Assembly (NCBI RefSeq): GCF_910589235.1
Contig: NC_060970.1
Coordinates: 2,259,001 to 2,323,000 of the forward strand
Source of the DNA: Vespa crabro
Taxonomy: Eukaryota; Arthropoda; Insecta; Hymenoptera; Vespidae
Length of the DNA: 64,000 nt
Direction of reading: 5' to 3'
The notes below the pieces were generated by a model, which was given only the letters and a program-made list of their open reading frames with translations, did no database searches and was not told the DNA's origin. The translations under genes and the position numbers were made by a program. Positions 1 to 12,200 of this stretch are shown here, in pieces. Each line of letters starts with the position of its first letter. Within the stretch, counting starts at the first letter, position 1.

Positions 1-2775
1 GCTGAATAGTAAGCAGTATTGTAGGAAGTTATCTTTCGTTCGTGCGAGTCGTACGCACCTCTAACGAAAGTATAACTTGGAGGTTTAGAGGCTGAATAGT
101 AAGGAGGATTGTAGGGAGTTATCTTCCGCTCGTGCGTGTCATACACACCTCTAACGGAAGTATAACTTGGAGGTCTTAAGGAGGATTGGAGGCAAGTTAT
201 CTTTCGCTCGTGCGAGTCGTACGCACCTCTAACGAAAGTATAACTTGGAGGTTTTGGGGCAGAATAGTAAGGAGGATTGTAGGAAGTTATCTTCCGCTCG
301 TGCGAGTGTTACGCACCTCTAACGAAAGTATAACTTGGAGGAATAGAGACAGACTAGTAAGGAGGATTGTAGGAAGTTATCTTTCGCTCGTGCGAGTCGT
401 ACGCACCTCTAACGAAAGTATAACTTGGAGGTTTTGGGGCAGAATAGTAAGGAGGATTGTAGGAAGTTATCTTCCGCTCATGCGAGTCGTACGCACCTCT
501 AACGAAAGTATAACTTGGAGGTTTTGGGGCAGAATAGTAAGGAGAATTGTAGGAAGTTATCTTCCGATCGTGCGAGTCATACACACCTCTAACGAAAGTA
601 TAACTTGGAGGTCTTAAGGAGGATTGAAGGCAAGTTATCTTTCGCTCGTGCGAGTCGTACGCACCTCTAACGAAGGTATAACTTGGTGGTTTTGGGGCAG
701 AATAGTAAGGAGGATTGTAGGAAGTTATCTTCCGCTCATGCGAGTCGTACGCACCTCTAACGAAAGTATAACTTGGAGTTTTAGAGGCTGAATAGTAAGG
801 AGGATTGTAGGAAGTTATCTTCCGATCGTGCGAGTCATACACACCTCTAACGAAAGTATAACTTGGAGGTTTTGGGGCGGAATAGTAAGGAGGATTGTAG
901 GAAGTTATCTTCCGCTCATGCGAGTCGTACGCACCTCTAACGAAAGTATAACTTGGAGGCTTAGGGGCAGAATAGTAAGGAGAATTGTAGGAAGTTATCT
1001 TCCGCTCATGCGAATCATACACACCTCTAACGAAAGTATAACTTGGAGTTCTTAAGGAGGATTGGAGGCAAGTTATCTTTCGCTCGTGCGAGTCGTACGC
1101 ACCTCTAACGAAAGTATAACTTGGAGGATTTGAGGCAGTATAGTAAGGAGGATTGTAGGAAGTTATCTTCCGATCGTGCGAGTCATACACACCTCTAACG
1201 AAAGTATAACTTGGAGGTCTTAAGGAGGATTGAAGGCAAGTTATCTTTCGCTCGTGCGAGTCGTACGCACCTCTAACGAAGGTATAACTTGGTGGTTTTG
1301 GGGCAGAATAGTAAGGAGGATTGTAGGAAGTTATCTTTCGTTCGTGCGAGTCGTACGCACCTCTAACGAAAGTATAACTTGGAGGCTTAGGGGCAGAATA
1401 GTAAGGAGAATTGTATGAAGTTATCTTTCGTTCGTGCGAGTCGTACGCACCTCTAACGAAAGTATAACTTGGAGGCTTAGGGGCAGAATAGTAAGGAGGA
1501 TTGTAGGAAGTTATCTTCCGCTCGTGCGAGTCGTACGCACCTCTAACGAAAGTATAACTTGGAGGTTTAGAGGCTGAATAGTAAGGAGGATTGTAGAAAG
1601 TTATCTTCCGCTCGTGTGAGTCATACACACCTCTAACGAAAGTATAACTTGGAGGTCTTAAGGAGGATTGTAGGAAGTTATCTTTCGCTCGTGCGAGTTG
1701 TACGCACCTCTAACGAAAGTATAACTTGGAGGAATAGAGACAGACTAGTAAGGAGGATTGTAGGAAGTTATCTTCCGCTCGTGTGAGTCATACACACCTC
1801 TAACGAAATTATAACTTGGAGGTTTTAAGGAGGTTTGGGGGAAGTTATCTTTCGCTCGTGCGAGCCGTACGCACCTCTAACGAAAGTATAACTTGGAGGC
1901 TTAGGGGCAGAATAGTAAGGAGAATAGTAGGAAGTTATCTTTCGCTCGTGCGAGTCGTACGCACCTCTAACGAAAGTATAACTTGGAGGTTTTGGGGCAG
2001 AATAATAAGGAGGATTGGAGGCAAGTTATCTTTCGCTCGTGCGAGTCGTACGCACCTCTAACGAAAGTATAACTTGGAGGTTTTGGGGCAGAATAGTAAG
2101 CAGGATTGTAGGAAGTTATCTTCCGCTCATGCGAGTCGTACGCACCTCTAACGAAAGTATAACTTGGAGATCTTAATGAGGATTGTAGGAAGTTATCTTT
2201 CGCTCGTGCGAGTTGTACGCACCTCTAACGAAAGTATAACTTGGAGGAATAGAGACAGACTAGTAAGGAGGATTGTAGGAAGTTATCTTCCGCTCATGCG
2301 AGTCGTACGCACCTCTAACGAAAGTATAACTTGGAGGTTTTGGGGCAGAATAGTAAGGAGGATTGTAGGAAGTTATCTTCCGCTCATGCGAGTCGTACGC
2401 ACCTCTAACGAAAGTATAACTTGGAGATCTTAAGGAGGATTGTAGGAAGTTATCTTTCGCTCGTGCGAGTTGTACGCACCTCTAACGAAAGTATAACTTG
2501 GAGGAATAGAGACAGACTAGTAAGGAGGATTGTAGGAAGTTATCTTCCGCTCGTGCGAGTCGTACGCACCTCTAACGAAAGTATAACTAGGAGGCTTAGG
2601 GGCAGAATAGTAAGGAGGATTGTAGGAAGTTATCTTTCGCTCGTGCGAGTTGTACGCACCTATAACAAAAGTATAACTTGGAGGTTTTGGGGCAGAATAG
2701 TAAGGAGGATTGTAGGAAGTTATCTTCCGCTCGTGCGAGTCATACAAGACTCTAACGAAAGTATAACTTGGAGGT

Positions 2776-5700
2776 TTAGAGGCTGAATAGTAAGGAGGAT
2801 TGTAGGCAAGTTATCTTTCGCTCGTGCGAGTCGTACGCACCTCTAACGAAAGTATAACTTGGAGGTTTTGGGGCAGAATAGTAAGGAGGATTGTAGGAAG
2901 TTATCTTTCGTTCGTGCGAGTCGTACGCACCTCTAACGAAAGTATAACTTGGAGGCTTAGGGGCAGAATAGTAAGGAGAATTGTATGAAGTTATCTTTCG
3001 TTCGTGCGAGTCGTACGCACCTCTAACGAAAGTATAACTTGGAGGCTTAGGGGCAGAATAGTAAGGAGAATTGTATGAAGTTATCTTTCGTTCGTGCGAG
3101 TCGTACGCACCTCTAACGAAAGTATAACTTGGAGGCTTAGGGGCAGAATAGTAAGGAGGATTGTAGGAAGTTATCTTCCGCTCGTGCGAGTCGTACGCAC
3201 CTCTAACGAAAGTATAACTTGGAGGTTTAGAGGCTGAATAGTAAGGAGGATTGTAGAAAGTTATCTTCCGCTCGTGCGAGTGGTACGCACCTCTAACGAA
3301 AGTATAACTTGGAGGATTTGAAGCAGAGTAGTAAGGAGGATTGTTGGAAGTTATCTTCCGCTCATGCGAATCATACACACCTCTAACGAATGTATAACTC
3401 GGAGGTTTTAAGAAGGTTTGGGGGAAGTTATCTTCAGCTCGTGCGAGTCGTACGCACCTCTAACGAAAGTATAACTTGGAGGTTTAGAGGCTGAATAGGT
3501 AAGCACTATTGTAGGAAGTTATCTTTCGTTCGTGCGAGTCGTACGCACCTCTAACGAAAGTATAACTTGGAGGTTTAGAGGCTGAATAGTAAGGAGGATT
3601 GTAGGGAGTTATCTTCCGCTCGTGCGAGTCATACACACCTCTAACGGAAGTATAACTTGGAGGTCTTAAGGAGGATTGGAGGCAAGTTATCTTTCGCTCG
3701 TGCGAGTCGTACGCACCTCTAACGAAAGTATAACTTGGAGGTTTAGAGGCTGAATAGTAAGGAGGATTGTAGAAAGTTATCTTCCGCTCGTGCGAGTGGT
3801 ACGTACCTCTAACGAAAGTATAACTTGGAGGATTTGAAGCAGAGTAGTAAGGAGGATTGTAGGAAGTTATCTTCCGATCGTGCGAGTCATACACACCTCT
3901 AACGAAAGTATAACTTGGAGTTCTTAAGGAAGTTTGGAGGGAAGTTATCTTTCGCTCGTGCGAGTCGTACGTACCTCTAACGAAAGTATAACTTGGAGGA
4001 ATAGAGACAGACTAGTAAGGAGGATTGTTGGAAGTTATCTTCCGCTCATGCGAATCATACACACCTCTAACGAATGTATAACTCGGAGGTTTTAAGGAGG
4101 TTTGGGGGAAGTTATCTTCCGCTCGTGCGAGTCGTACGCACCTCTAACGAAAGTATAACTTGGAGGTTTAGAGGCTGAATAGTAAGCAGTATTGTAGGAA
4201 GTTATCTTTCGTTCGTGCGAGTCGTACGCTCCTCTAACGAAAGTATAACTTGGAGGTTTAGAGGCTGAATAGTAAGGAGGATTGTAGGGAGTTATCTTCC
4301 GCTCGTGCGAGTCATACACACCTCTAACGGAAGTATAACTTGGAGGTCTTAAGGAGGATTGGAGGCAAGTTATCTTTCGCTCGTGCGAGTCGTACGCACC
4401 TCTTACGAAAGTATAACTTGGAGGCTTAGAGGCAGAATAGTAAGCAGAATTGTAGGAAGTTATCTTTCGCTCATGCGAGTCATTCGCACCTCTAACGAAA
4501 GTATAACTTGGAGGTTTTGGGGCAGAATAGTAAGGAGGATTGTAGGAAGTTATCTTCCGCTCGTGCGAGTGTTACGCACCTCTAACGAAAGTATAACTTG
4601 GAGGAATAGAGACAGACTAGTAAGGAGGATTGTAGGAAGTTATCTTTCGCTCGTGCGAGTCGTACGCACCTCTAACGAAAGTATAACTTGGAGGTTTTGG
4701 GGCAGAATAGTAAGGAGGATTGTAGGAAGTTATCTTCCGCTCATGCGAGTCGTACGCACCTCTAACGAAAGTATAACTTGGAGGTTTTGGGGCAGAATAG
4801 TAAGGAGAATTGTAGGAAGTTATCTTCCGCTCATGCGAATCACACACACGTCTAACGAAAGTATAACTTGGAGTTCTTAAGGAGGTTTGGAGGGAAGTTA
4901 TCTTTCGCTCGTGCGAGTCGTACGCATCTCTAACGTAAGTATAACTTGGAGGTTTTGGGGCAGAATAATAAGGAGGATTGGAGGCAAGTTATCTTTCGCT
5001 CGTGCGAGTCGTACGCACCTCTAACGAAGGTATAACTTGGTGGTTTTGGGGCAGAATAGTAAGGAGGATTGTAGGAAGTTATCTTCCGCTCATGCGAGTC
5101 GTACGCACCTCTAACGAAAGTATAACTTGGAGGTTTAGAGGCTGAATAGTAAGGAGGATTGTAGGAAGTTATCTTTCGTTCGTGCGAGTCGTACGCACCT
5201 CTAACGAAAGTATAACTTGGAGGTTTAGAGGCTGAATAGTAAGGAGGATTGTAGGAAGTTATCTTCCGCTCGTGCGAGTCGTACGCACCTCTAACGAAAG
5301 TATAACTTGGAGGATTTGAGGCAGAATAGTAAGGAGGATTGTAGGAAGTTATCTTCCGCTCGTGCGAGTCGTACGCACCTCTAACGAAAGTATAACTTGG
5401 AGGATTTGAGGCAGTATAGTAAGGAGGATTGTAGGAAGTTATCTTCCGATCGTGCGAGTCATACACACCTCTAACGAAAGTATAACTTGGAGGTCTTAAG
5501 GAGGATTGGAGGCAAGTTATCTTTCGCTCGTGCGAGTCGTACGCACCTCTAACGAAAGTATAACTTGGAGGTTTTGGGGCAGAATAGTAAGGAGGATTGT
5601 AGGAAGTTATCTTCCGCTCATGCGAGTCGTACGCACCTCTAACGAAAGTATAACTTGGAGGTTTTGGGGCAGAATAGTAAGGAGAATTGTAGGAAGTTAT

Positions 5701-8700
5701 CTTCCGCTCATGCGAATCACACACACGTCTAACGAAAGTATAACTTGGAGTTCTTAAGGAGGTTTGGAGGGAAGTTATCTTTCGCTCGTGCGAGTCGTAC
5801 GCATCTCTAACGTAAGTATAACTTGGAGGTTTTGGGGCAGAATAATAAGGAGGATTGGAGGCAAGTTATCTTTCGCTCGTGCGAGTCGTACGCACCTCTA
5901 ACGAAGGTATAACTTGGTGGTTTTGGGGCAGAATAGTAAGGAGGATTGTAGGAAGTTATCTTCCGCTCATGCGAGTCGTACGCACCTCTAACGAAAGTAT
6001 AACTTGGAGGTTTAGAGGCTGAATAGTAAGGAGGATTGTAGGAAGTTATCTTCCGCTCGTGCGAGTGTTACGCACCTCTAACGAAAGTATAACTTGGAGG
6101 AATAGAGACAGACTAGTAAGGAGGATTGTAGGAAGTTATCTTTCGCTCGTGCGAGTCGTACGCACCTCTAACGAAAGTATAACTTGGAGGTTTTGGGGCA
6201 GAATAGTAAGGAGGATTGTAGGAAGTTATCTTCCGCTCATGCGAGTCGTACGCACCTCTAACGAAAGTATAACTTGGAGGTTTTGGGGCAGAATAGTAAG
6301 GAGAATTGTAGGAAGTTATCTTCCGCTCATGCGAATCACACACACGTCTAACGAAAGTATAACTTGGAGTTCTTAAGGAGGTTTGGAGGGAAGTTATCTT
6401 TCGCTCGTGCGAGTCGTACGCATCTCTAACGTAAGTATAACTTGGAGGTTTTGGGGCAGAATAATAAGGAGGATTGGAGGCAAGTTATCTTTCGCTCGTG
6501 CGAGTCGTACGCACCTCTAACGAAGGTATAACTTGGTGGTTTTGGGGCAGAATAGTAAGGAGGATTGTAGGAAGTTATCTTCCGCTCATGCGAGTCGTAC
6601 GCACCTCTAACGAAAGTATAACTTGGAGGTTTAGAGGCTGAATAGTAAGGAGGATTGTAGGAAGTTATCTTTCGTTCGTGCGAGTCGTACGCACCTCTAA
6701 CGAAAGTATAACTTGGAGGTTTAGAGGCTGAATAGTAAGGAGGATTGTAGGAAGTTATCTTCCGCTCGTGCGAGTCGTACGCACCTCTAACGAAAGTATA
6801 ACTTGGAGGATTTGAGGCAGAATAGTAAGGAGGATTGTAGGAAGTTATCTTCCGCTCGTGCGAGTCGTACGCACCTCTAACGAAAGTATAACTTGGAGGA
6901 TTTGAGGCAGTATAGTAAGGAGGATTGTAGGAAGTTATCTTCCGATCGTGCGAGTCATACACACCTCTAACGAAAGTATAACTTGGAGGTCTTAAGGAGG
7001 ATTGGAGGCAAGTTATCTTTCGCTCGTGCGAGTCGTACGCACCTCTAACGAAAGTATAACTTGGAGGTTTTGGGGCAGAATAGTAAGGAGGATTGTAGGA
7101 AGTTATCTTCCGCTCATGCGAGTCGTACGCACCTCTAACGAAAGTATAACTTGGAGGTTTTGGGGCAGAATAGTAAGGAGAATTGTAGGAAGTTATCTTC
7201 CGCTCATGCGAATCACACACACGTCTAACGAAAGTATAACTTGGAGTTCTTAAGGAGGTTTGGAGGGAAGTTATCTTTCGCTAGTGCGAGTCGTACGCAT
7301 CTCTAACGTAAGTATAACTTGGAGGTTTTGGGGCAGAATAATAAGGAGGATTGGAGGCAAGTTATCTTTCGCTCGTGCGAGTCGTACGCACCTCTAACGA
7401 AGGTATAACTTGGTGGTTTTGGGGCAGAATAGTAAGGAGGATTGTAGGAAGTTATCTTCCGCTCATGCGAGTCGTACGCACCTCTAACGAAAGTATAACT
7501 TGGAGGTTTAGAGGCTGAATAGTAAGGAGGATTGTAGGAAGTTATCTTCCGCTCGTGCGAGTCGTACGCACCTCTAACGAAAGTATAACTTGGAGGATTT
7601 GAGGCAGAATAGTAAGGAGGATTGTAGGAAGTTATCTTCCGCTCGTGCGAGTCGTACGCACCTCTAACGAAAGTATAACTTGGAGGATTTGAGGCAGAAT
7701 AGTAAGGAGGATTGTAGGAAGTTATCTTCCGATCGTGCGAGTCATACACACCTCTAACGAAAGTATAACTTGGAGGTCTTAAGGAGGATTGGAGGCAAGT
7801 TATCTTTCGCTCGTGCGAGTCGTACGCACCTCTAACGAAAGTATAACTTGGAGGTTTTGGGGCGGAATAGTAAGGAGGATTGTAGGAAGTTATCTTCCGC
7901 TCATGCGAGTCGTACGCACCTCTAACGAAAGTATAACTTGGAGGCTTAGGGGCAGAATAGTAAGGAGAATTGTAGGAAGTTATCTTCCGCTCATGCGAAT
8001 CATACACACCTCTAACGAAAGTATAACTTGGAGTTCTTAAGGAGGATTGGAGGCAAGTTATCTTTCGCTCGTGCGAGTCGTACGCACCTCTAACGAAAGT
8101 ATAACTTGGAGGTTTTGGGGCGGAATAGTAAGGAGGATTGTAGGAAGTTATCTTCCGCTCACGCGAGTCGTACGCACCTCTAACGAAAGTATAACTTGGA
8201 GGCTTAGGGGCAGAATAGTAAGGAGAATTGTAGGAAGTTATCTTCCGCTCATGCGAATCATACACACCTCTAACGAAAGTATAACTTGGAGTTCTTAAGG
8301 AAGTTTGGAGGGAAGTTATCTTTCGCTCGTGCGAGTCGTACGTACCTCTAACGAAAGTATAACTTGGAGGAATAGAGACAGACTAGTAAGGAGGATTGTT
8401 GGAAGTTATCTTCCGCTCATGCGAATCATACACACCTCTAACGAAAGTATAGCTCGGAGGTTTTAAGGAGGTTTGGGGGAAGTTATCTTCCGCTCGTGCG
8501 AGTGTTACGCACCTCTAACGAAAGTATAACTTGGAGGTTTTGGGGCAGAATAATAAGGAGGATTGGAGGCAAGTTATCTTTCGCTCGTGCGAGTCGTACG
8601 CACCTCTAACGAAAGTATAACTCGGAGGATTTAAGGAGGTTTGGGGGAAGTTATCTTCCGCTCGTGCGTGTCATACAAGACTCTAACGAAAGTATAACTT

Positions 8701-11700
8701 GGTGGTTTCGGGGCAGAATAGTAAGGAGGATTGTAGGTAGTTATCTTTCGCTCGTGCGAGTCGTACGCACCTCTAACGAAAGTATAACTTGGAGGTTTAG
8801 AGGCTGAATGGTAAGGAGGATTGTAGGAAGTTATCTTCCGCTCGTGCGAGTCGTACGCACCTCTAACGAAAGTATAACTCGGAGGTTTTAAGGAGGTTTG
8901 GGGGAAGTTATCTTCCGCTCGTGCGAGTCGTACGCACCTCTAACGAAAGTATAACTTGGAGGCTTAGGGGCAGAATAGTAAGGAGAATTGTATGAAGTTA
9001 TCTTTCGTTCGTGCAAGTCGTACGCACCTCTAACGAAAGTATAACGTGGAGGCTTAGGGGCAGAATAGTAAGGAGAATTGTATGAAGTTATCTTTCGTTC
9101 GTGCGAGTCGTACGCACCTCTAACGAAAGTATAACTTGGAGGCTTAGGGGCAGAATAGTAAGGAGGATTGTAGGAAGTTATCTTCCGCTCGTGCGAGTCG
9201 TACACACCTCTAACGAAAGTATAACTTGGAGGTTTAGAGGCTGAATAGTAAAAAGGATTGTAGAAAGTTATCTTCCGCTCGTGCGAGTGGTACGCACCTC
9301 TAACGAAAGTATAACTTGGAGGATTTGAAGCAGAGTAGTAAGGAGGATTGTTGGAAGTTATCTTCCGCTCATGCGAATAATACACACCTCTAACGAATGT
9401 ATAACTCGGAGGTTTTAAGGAGGTTTGGGGGAAGTTATCTTCCGCTCGTGCGAGTCGTACGCACCTCTAACGAAAGTATAACTTGGAGGTTTAGAGGCTG
9501 AATAGTAAGCAGTATTGTAGGAAGTTATCTTTCGTTCGTGCGAGTCGTACGCACCTCTAACGAAAGTATAACTTGGAGGTTTAGAGGCTGAATAGTAAGG
9601 AGGATTGTAGGGAGTTATCTTCCGCTCGTGCGAGTCATTCACACCTCTAACGGAAGTATAACTTGGAGGTCTTAAGGAGGATTGGAGGCAAGTTATCTTT
9701 CGCTCGTGCGAGTCGTACGCACCTCTAACGAAAGTATAACTTGGAGGTTTAGAGGCTGAATAGTAAGGAGGATTGTAGAAAGTTATCTTCCGCTCGTGCG
9801 AGTGGTACGCACCTCTAACGAAAGTATAACTTGGAGGATTTGAAGCAGAGTAGTAAGGAGGATTGTAGGAAGTTATCTTCCGATCGTGCGAGTCATACAC
9901 ACCTCTAACGAAAGTATAACTTGGAGTTCTTAAGGAAGTTTGGAGGGAAGTTATCTTTCGCTCGTGCGAGTCGTACGTACCTCTAACGAAAGTATAACTT
10001 GGAGGAATAGAGACAGACTAGTAAGGAGGATTGTTGGAAGTTATCTTCCGCTCATGCGAATCATACACACCTCTAACGAATGTATAACTCGGAGGTTTTA
10101 AGGAGGTTTGGGGGAAGTTATCTTCCGCTCGTGCGAGTCGTACGCACCTCTAACGAAAGTATAACTTGGAGGTATAGAGGCTGAATAGTAAGCAGTATTG
10201 TAGGAAGTTATCTTTCGTTCGTGCGAGTCGTACGCACCTCTAACGAAAGTATAACTTGGAGGTTTAGAGGCTGAATAGTAAGGAGGATTGTAGGGAGTTA
10301 TCTTCCGCTCGTGCGAGTCATACACACCTCTAACGGAAGTATAACTTGGAGGTCTTAAGGAGGATTGGAGGCAAGTTATCTTTCGCTCGTGCGAGTCGTA
10401 CGCACCTCTTACGAAAGTATAACTTGGAGGCTTAGAGGCAGAATAGTAAGCAGAATTGTAGGAAGTTATCTTTCGCTCATGCGAGTCATTCGCACCTCTA
10501 ACGAAAGTATAACTTGGAGGTTTTGGGGCAGAATAGTAAGGAGGATTGTAGGAAGTTATCTTCCGCTCATGCGAGTCGTACGCACCTCTAACGAAAGTAT
10601 AACTTGGAGGTTTTGGGGCAGAATAGTAAGGAGAATTGTAGGAAGTTATCTTCCGCTCATGCGAATCACACACACGTCTAACGAAAGTATAACTTGGAGT
10701 TCTTAAGGAGGTTTGGAGGGAAGTTATCTTTCGTTCGTGCGAGTCGTACGCACCTCTAACGAAAGTATAACTTGGAGGTTTAGAGGCTGAATAGTAAGGA
10801 GGATTGTAGGAAGTTATCTTCCGCTCATGCGAGTCGTACGCACCTCTAACGAAAGTATAACTTGGAGGCTTAGGGGCAGAATAGTAAGGAGAATTGTAGG
10901 AAGTTATCTTCCGCTCATGCGAATCATACACACCTCTAACGAAAGTATAACTTGGAGGATTTGAGGCAGTATAGTAAGGAGGATTGTAGGAAGTTATCTT
11001 CCGATCGTGCGAGTCATACACACCTCTAACGAAAGTATAACTTGGAGGTCTTAAGGAGGATTGGAGGCAAGTTATCTTTCGCTCGTGCGAGTCGTACGCA
11101 CCTCTAACGAAAGTATAACTTGGAGGTTTTGGGGCGGAATAGTAAGGAGGATTGTAGGAAGTTATCTTCCGCTCATGCGAGTCGTACGCACCTCTAACGA
11201 AAGTATAACTTGGAGGCTTAGGGGCAGAATAGTAAGGAGAATTGTAGGAAGTTATCTTCCGCTCATGCGAATCATACACACCTCTAACGAAAGTATAACT
11301 TGGAGTTCTTAAGGAGGATTGGAGGCAAGTTATCTTTCGCTCGTGCGAGTCGTACGCACCTCTAACGAAAGTATAACTTGGAGGTTTTGGGGCGGAATAG
11401 TAAGGAGGATTGTAGGAAGTTATCTTCCGCTCATGCGAGTCGTACGCACCTCTAACGAAAGTATAACTTGGAGGCTTAGGGGCAGAATAGTAAGGAGAAT
11501 TGTAGGAAGTTATCTTCCGCTCATGCGAATCATACACACCTCTAACGAAAGTATAACTTGGAGTTCTTAAGGAAGTTTGGAGGGAAGTTATCTTTCGCTC
11601 GTGCGAGTCGTACGTACCTCTAACGAAAGTATAACTTGGAGGAATAGAGACAGACTAGTAAGGAGGATTGTTGGAAGTTATCTTCCGCTCATGCGAATCA

Positions 11701-12200
11701 TACACACCTCTAACGAAAGTATAGCTCGGAGGTTTTAAGGAGGTTTGGGGGAAGTTATCTTCCGCTCGTGCGAGTGTTACGCACCTCTAACGAAAGTATA
11801 ACTTGGAGGTTTTGGGGCAGAATAATAAGGAGGATTGGAGGCAAGTTATCTTTCGCTCGTGCGAGTCGTACGCACCTCTAACGAAAGTATAACTCGGAGG
11901 ATTTAAGGAGGTTTGGGGGAAGTTATCTTCCGCTCGTGCGTGTCATACAAGACTCTAACGAAAGTATAACTTGGTGGTTTCGGGGCAGAATAGTAAGGAG
12001 GATTGTAGGTAGTTATCTTTCGCTCGTGCGAGTCGTACGCACCTCTAACGAAAGTATAACTTGGAGGTTTAGAGGCTGAATAGTAAGGAGGATTGTAGGA
12101 AGTTATCTTCCGCTCGTGCGAGTCGTACGCACCTCTAACGAAAGTATAACTCGGAGGTTTTAAGGAGGTTTGGGGGAAGTTATCTTCCGCTCGTGCGAGT
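2776..12200. repeat. Kilobase-scale duplications inside the satellite array
   Basis: Distinct variant strings recur at fixed offsets. A block at about 4,545-6,040 repeats directly at about 6,041-7,536 (offset 1,496 bp). A block at about 7,700-8,890 repeats at about 10,970-12,165 (offset 3,272 bp; for example the rare CATACAAGACTC at 8,667 and 11,939). A block at about 2,900-4,540 repeats at about 8,900-10,545 (offset 6,006 bp; for example the unit with CCTCTTACG at 4,398 and 10,404). These are recent unequal exchanges or segmental copies layered on the 90-bp array. Assembly artefact is possible for such sequence. Confidence 0.8.
10098..11537 (-). other. Longest open frame through the satellite, 479 codons of 30/26-residue repeats
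   Basis: This is an uninterrupted minus-strand frame made of tandem repeats beginning YDSHERKITSYNPPYY and ending KPPSYTFVRGA. Others of the kind lie at 354-1628 (424 codons), 7303-8265 (320), 4930-5724 and 6426-7220 (264 each), and 2776-3378 (200). Units of 90 and 78 bp are both multiples of three, so the frame survives unit changes. The frame is broken where units carry TAG (the GACAGACTAGTAAG linker), TAA (GTGTTACGC) or the 77-bp form. No signal peptide, intron or promoter is visible. I treat it as a property of the satellite, not as a proven gene, but common base changes are mostly silent in this frame (see findings). The + strand open frames are shorter. Confidence 0.35.
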
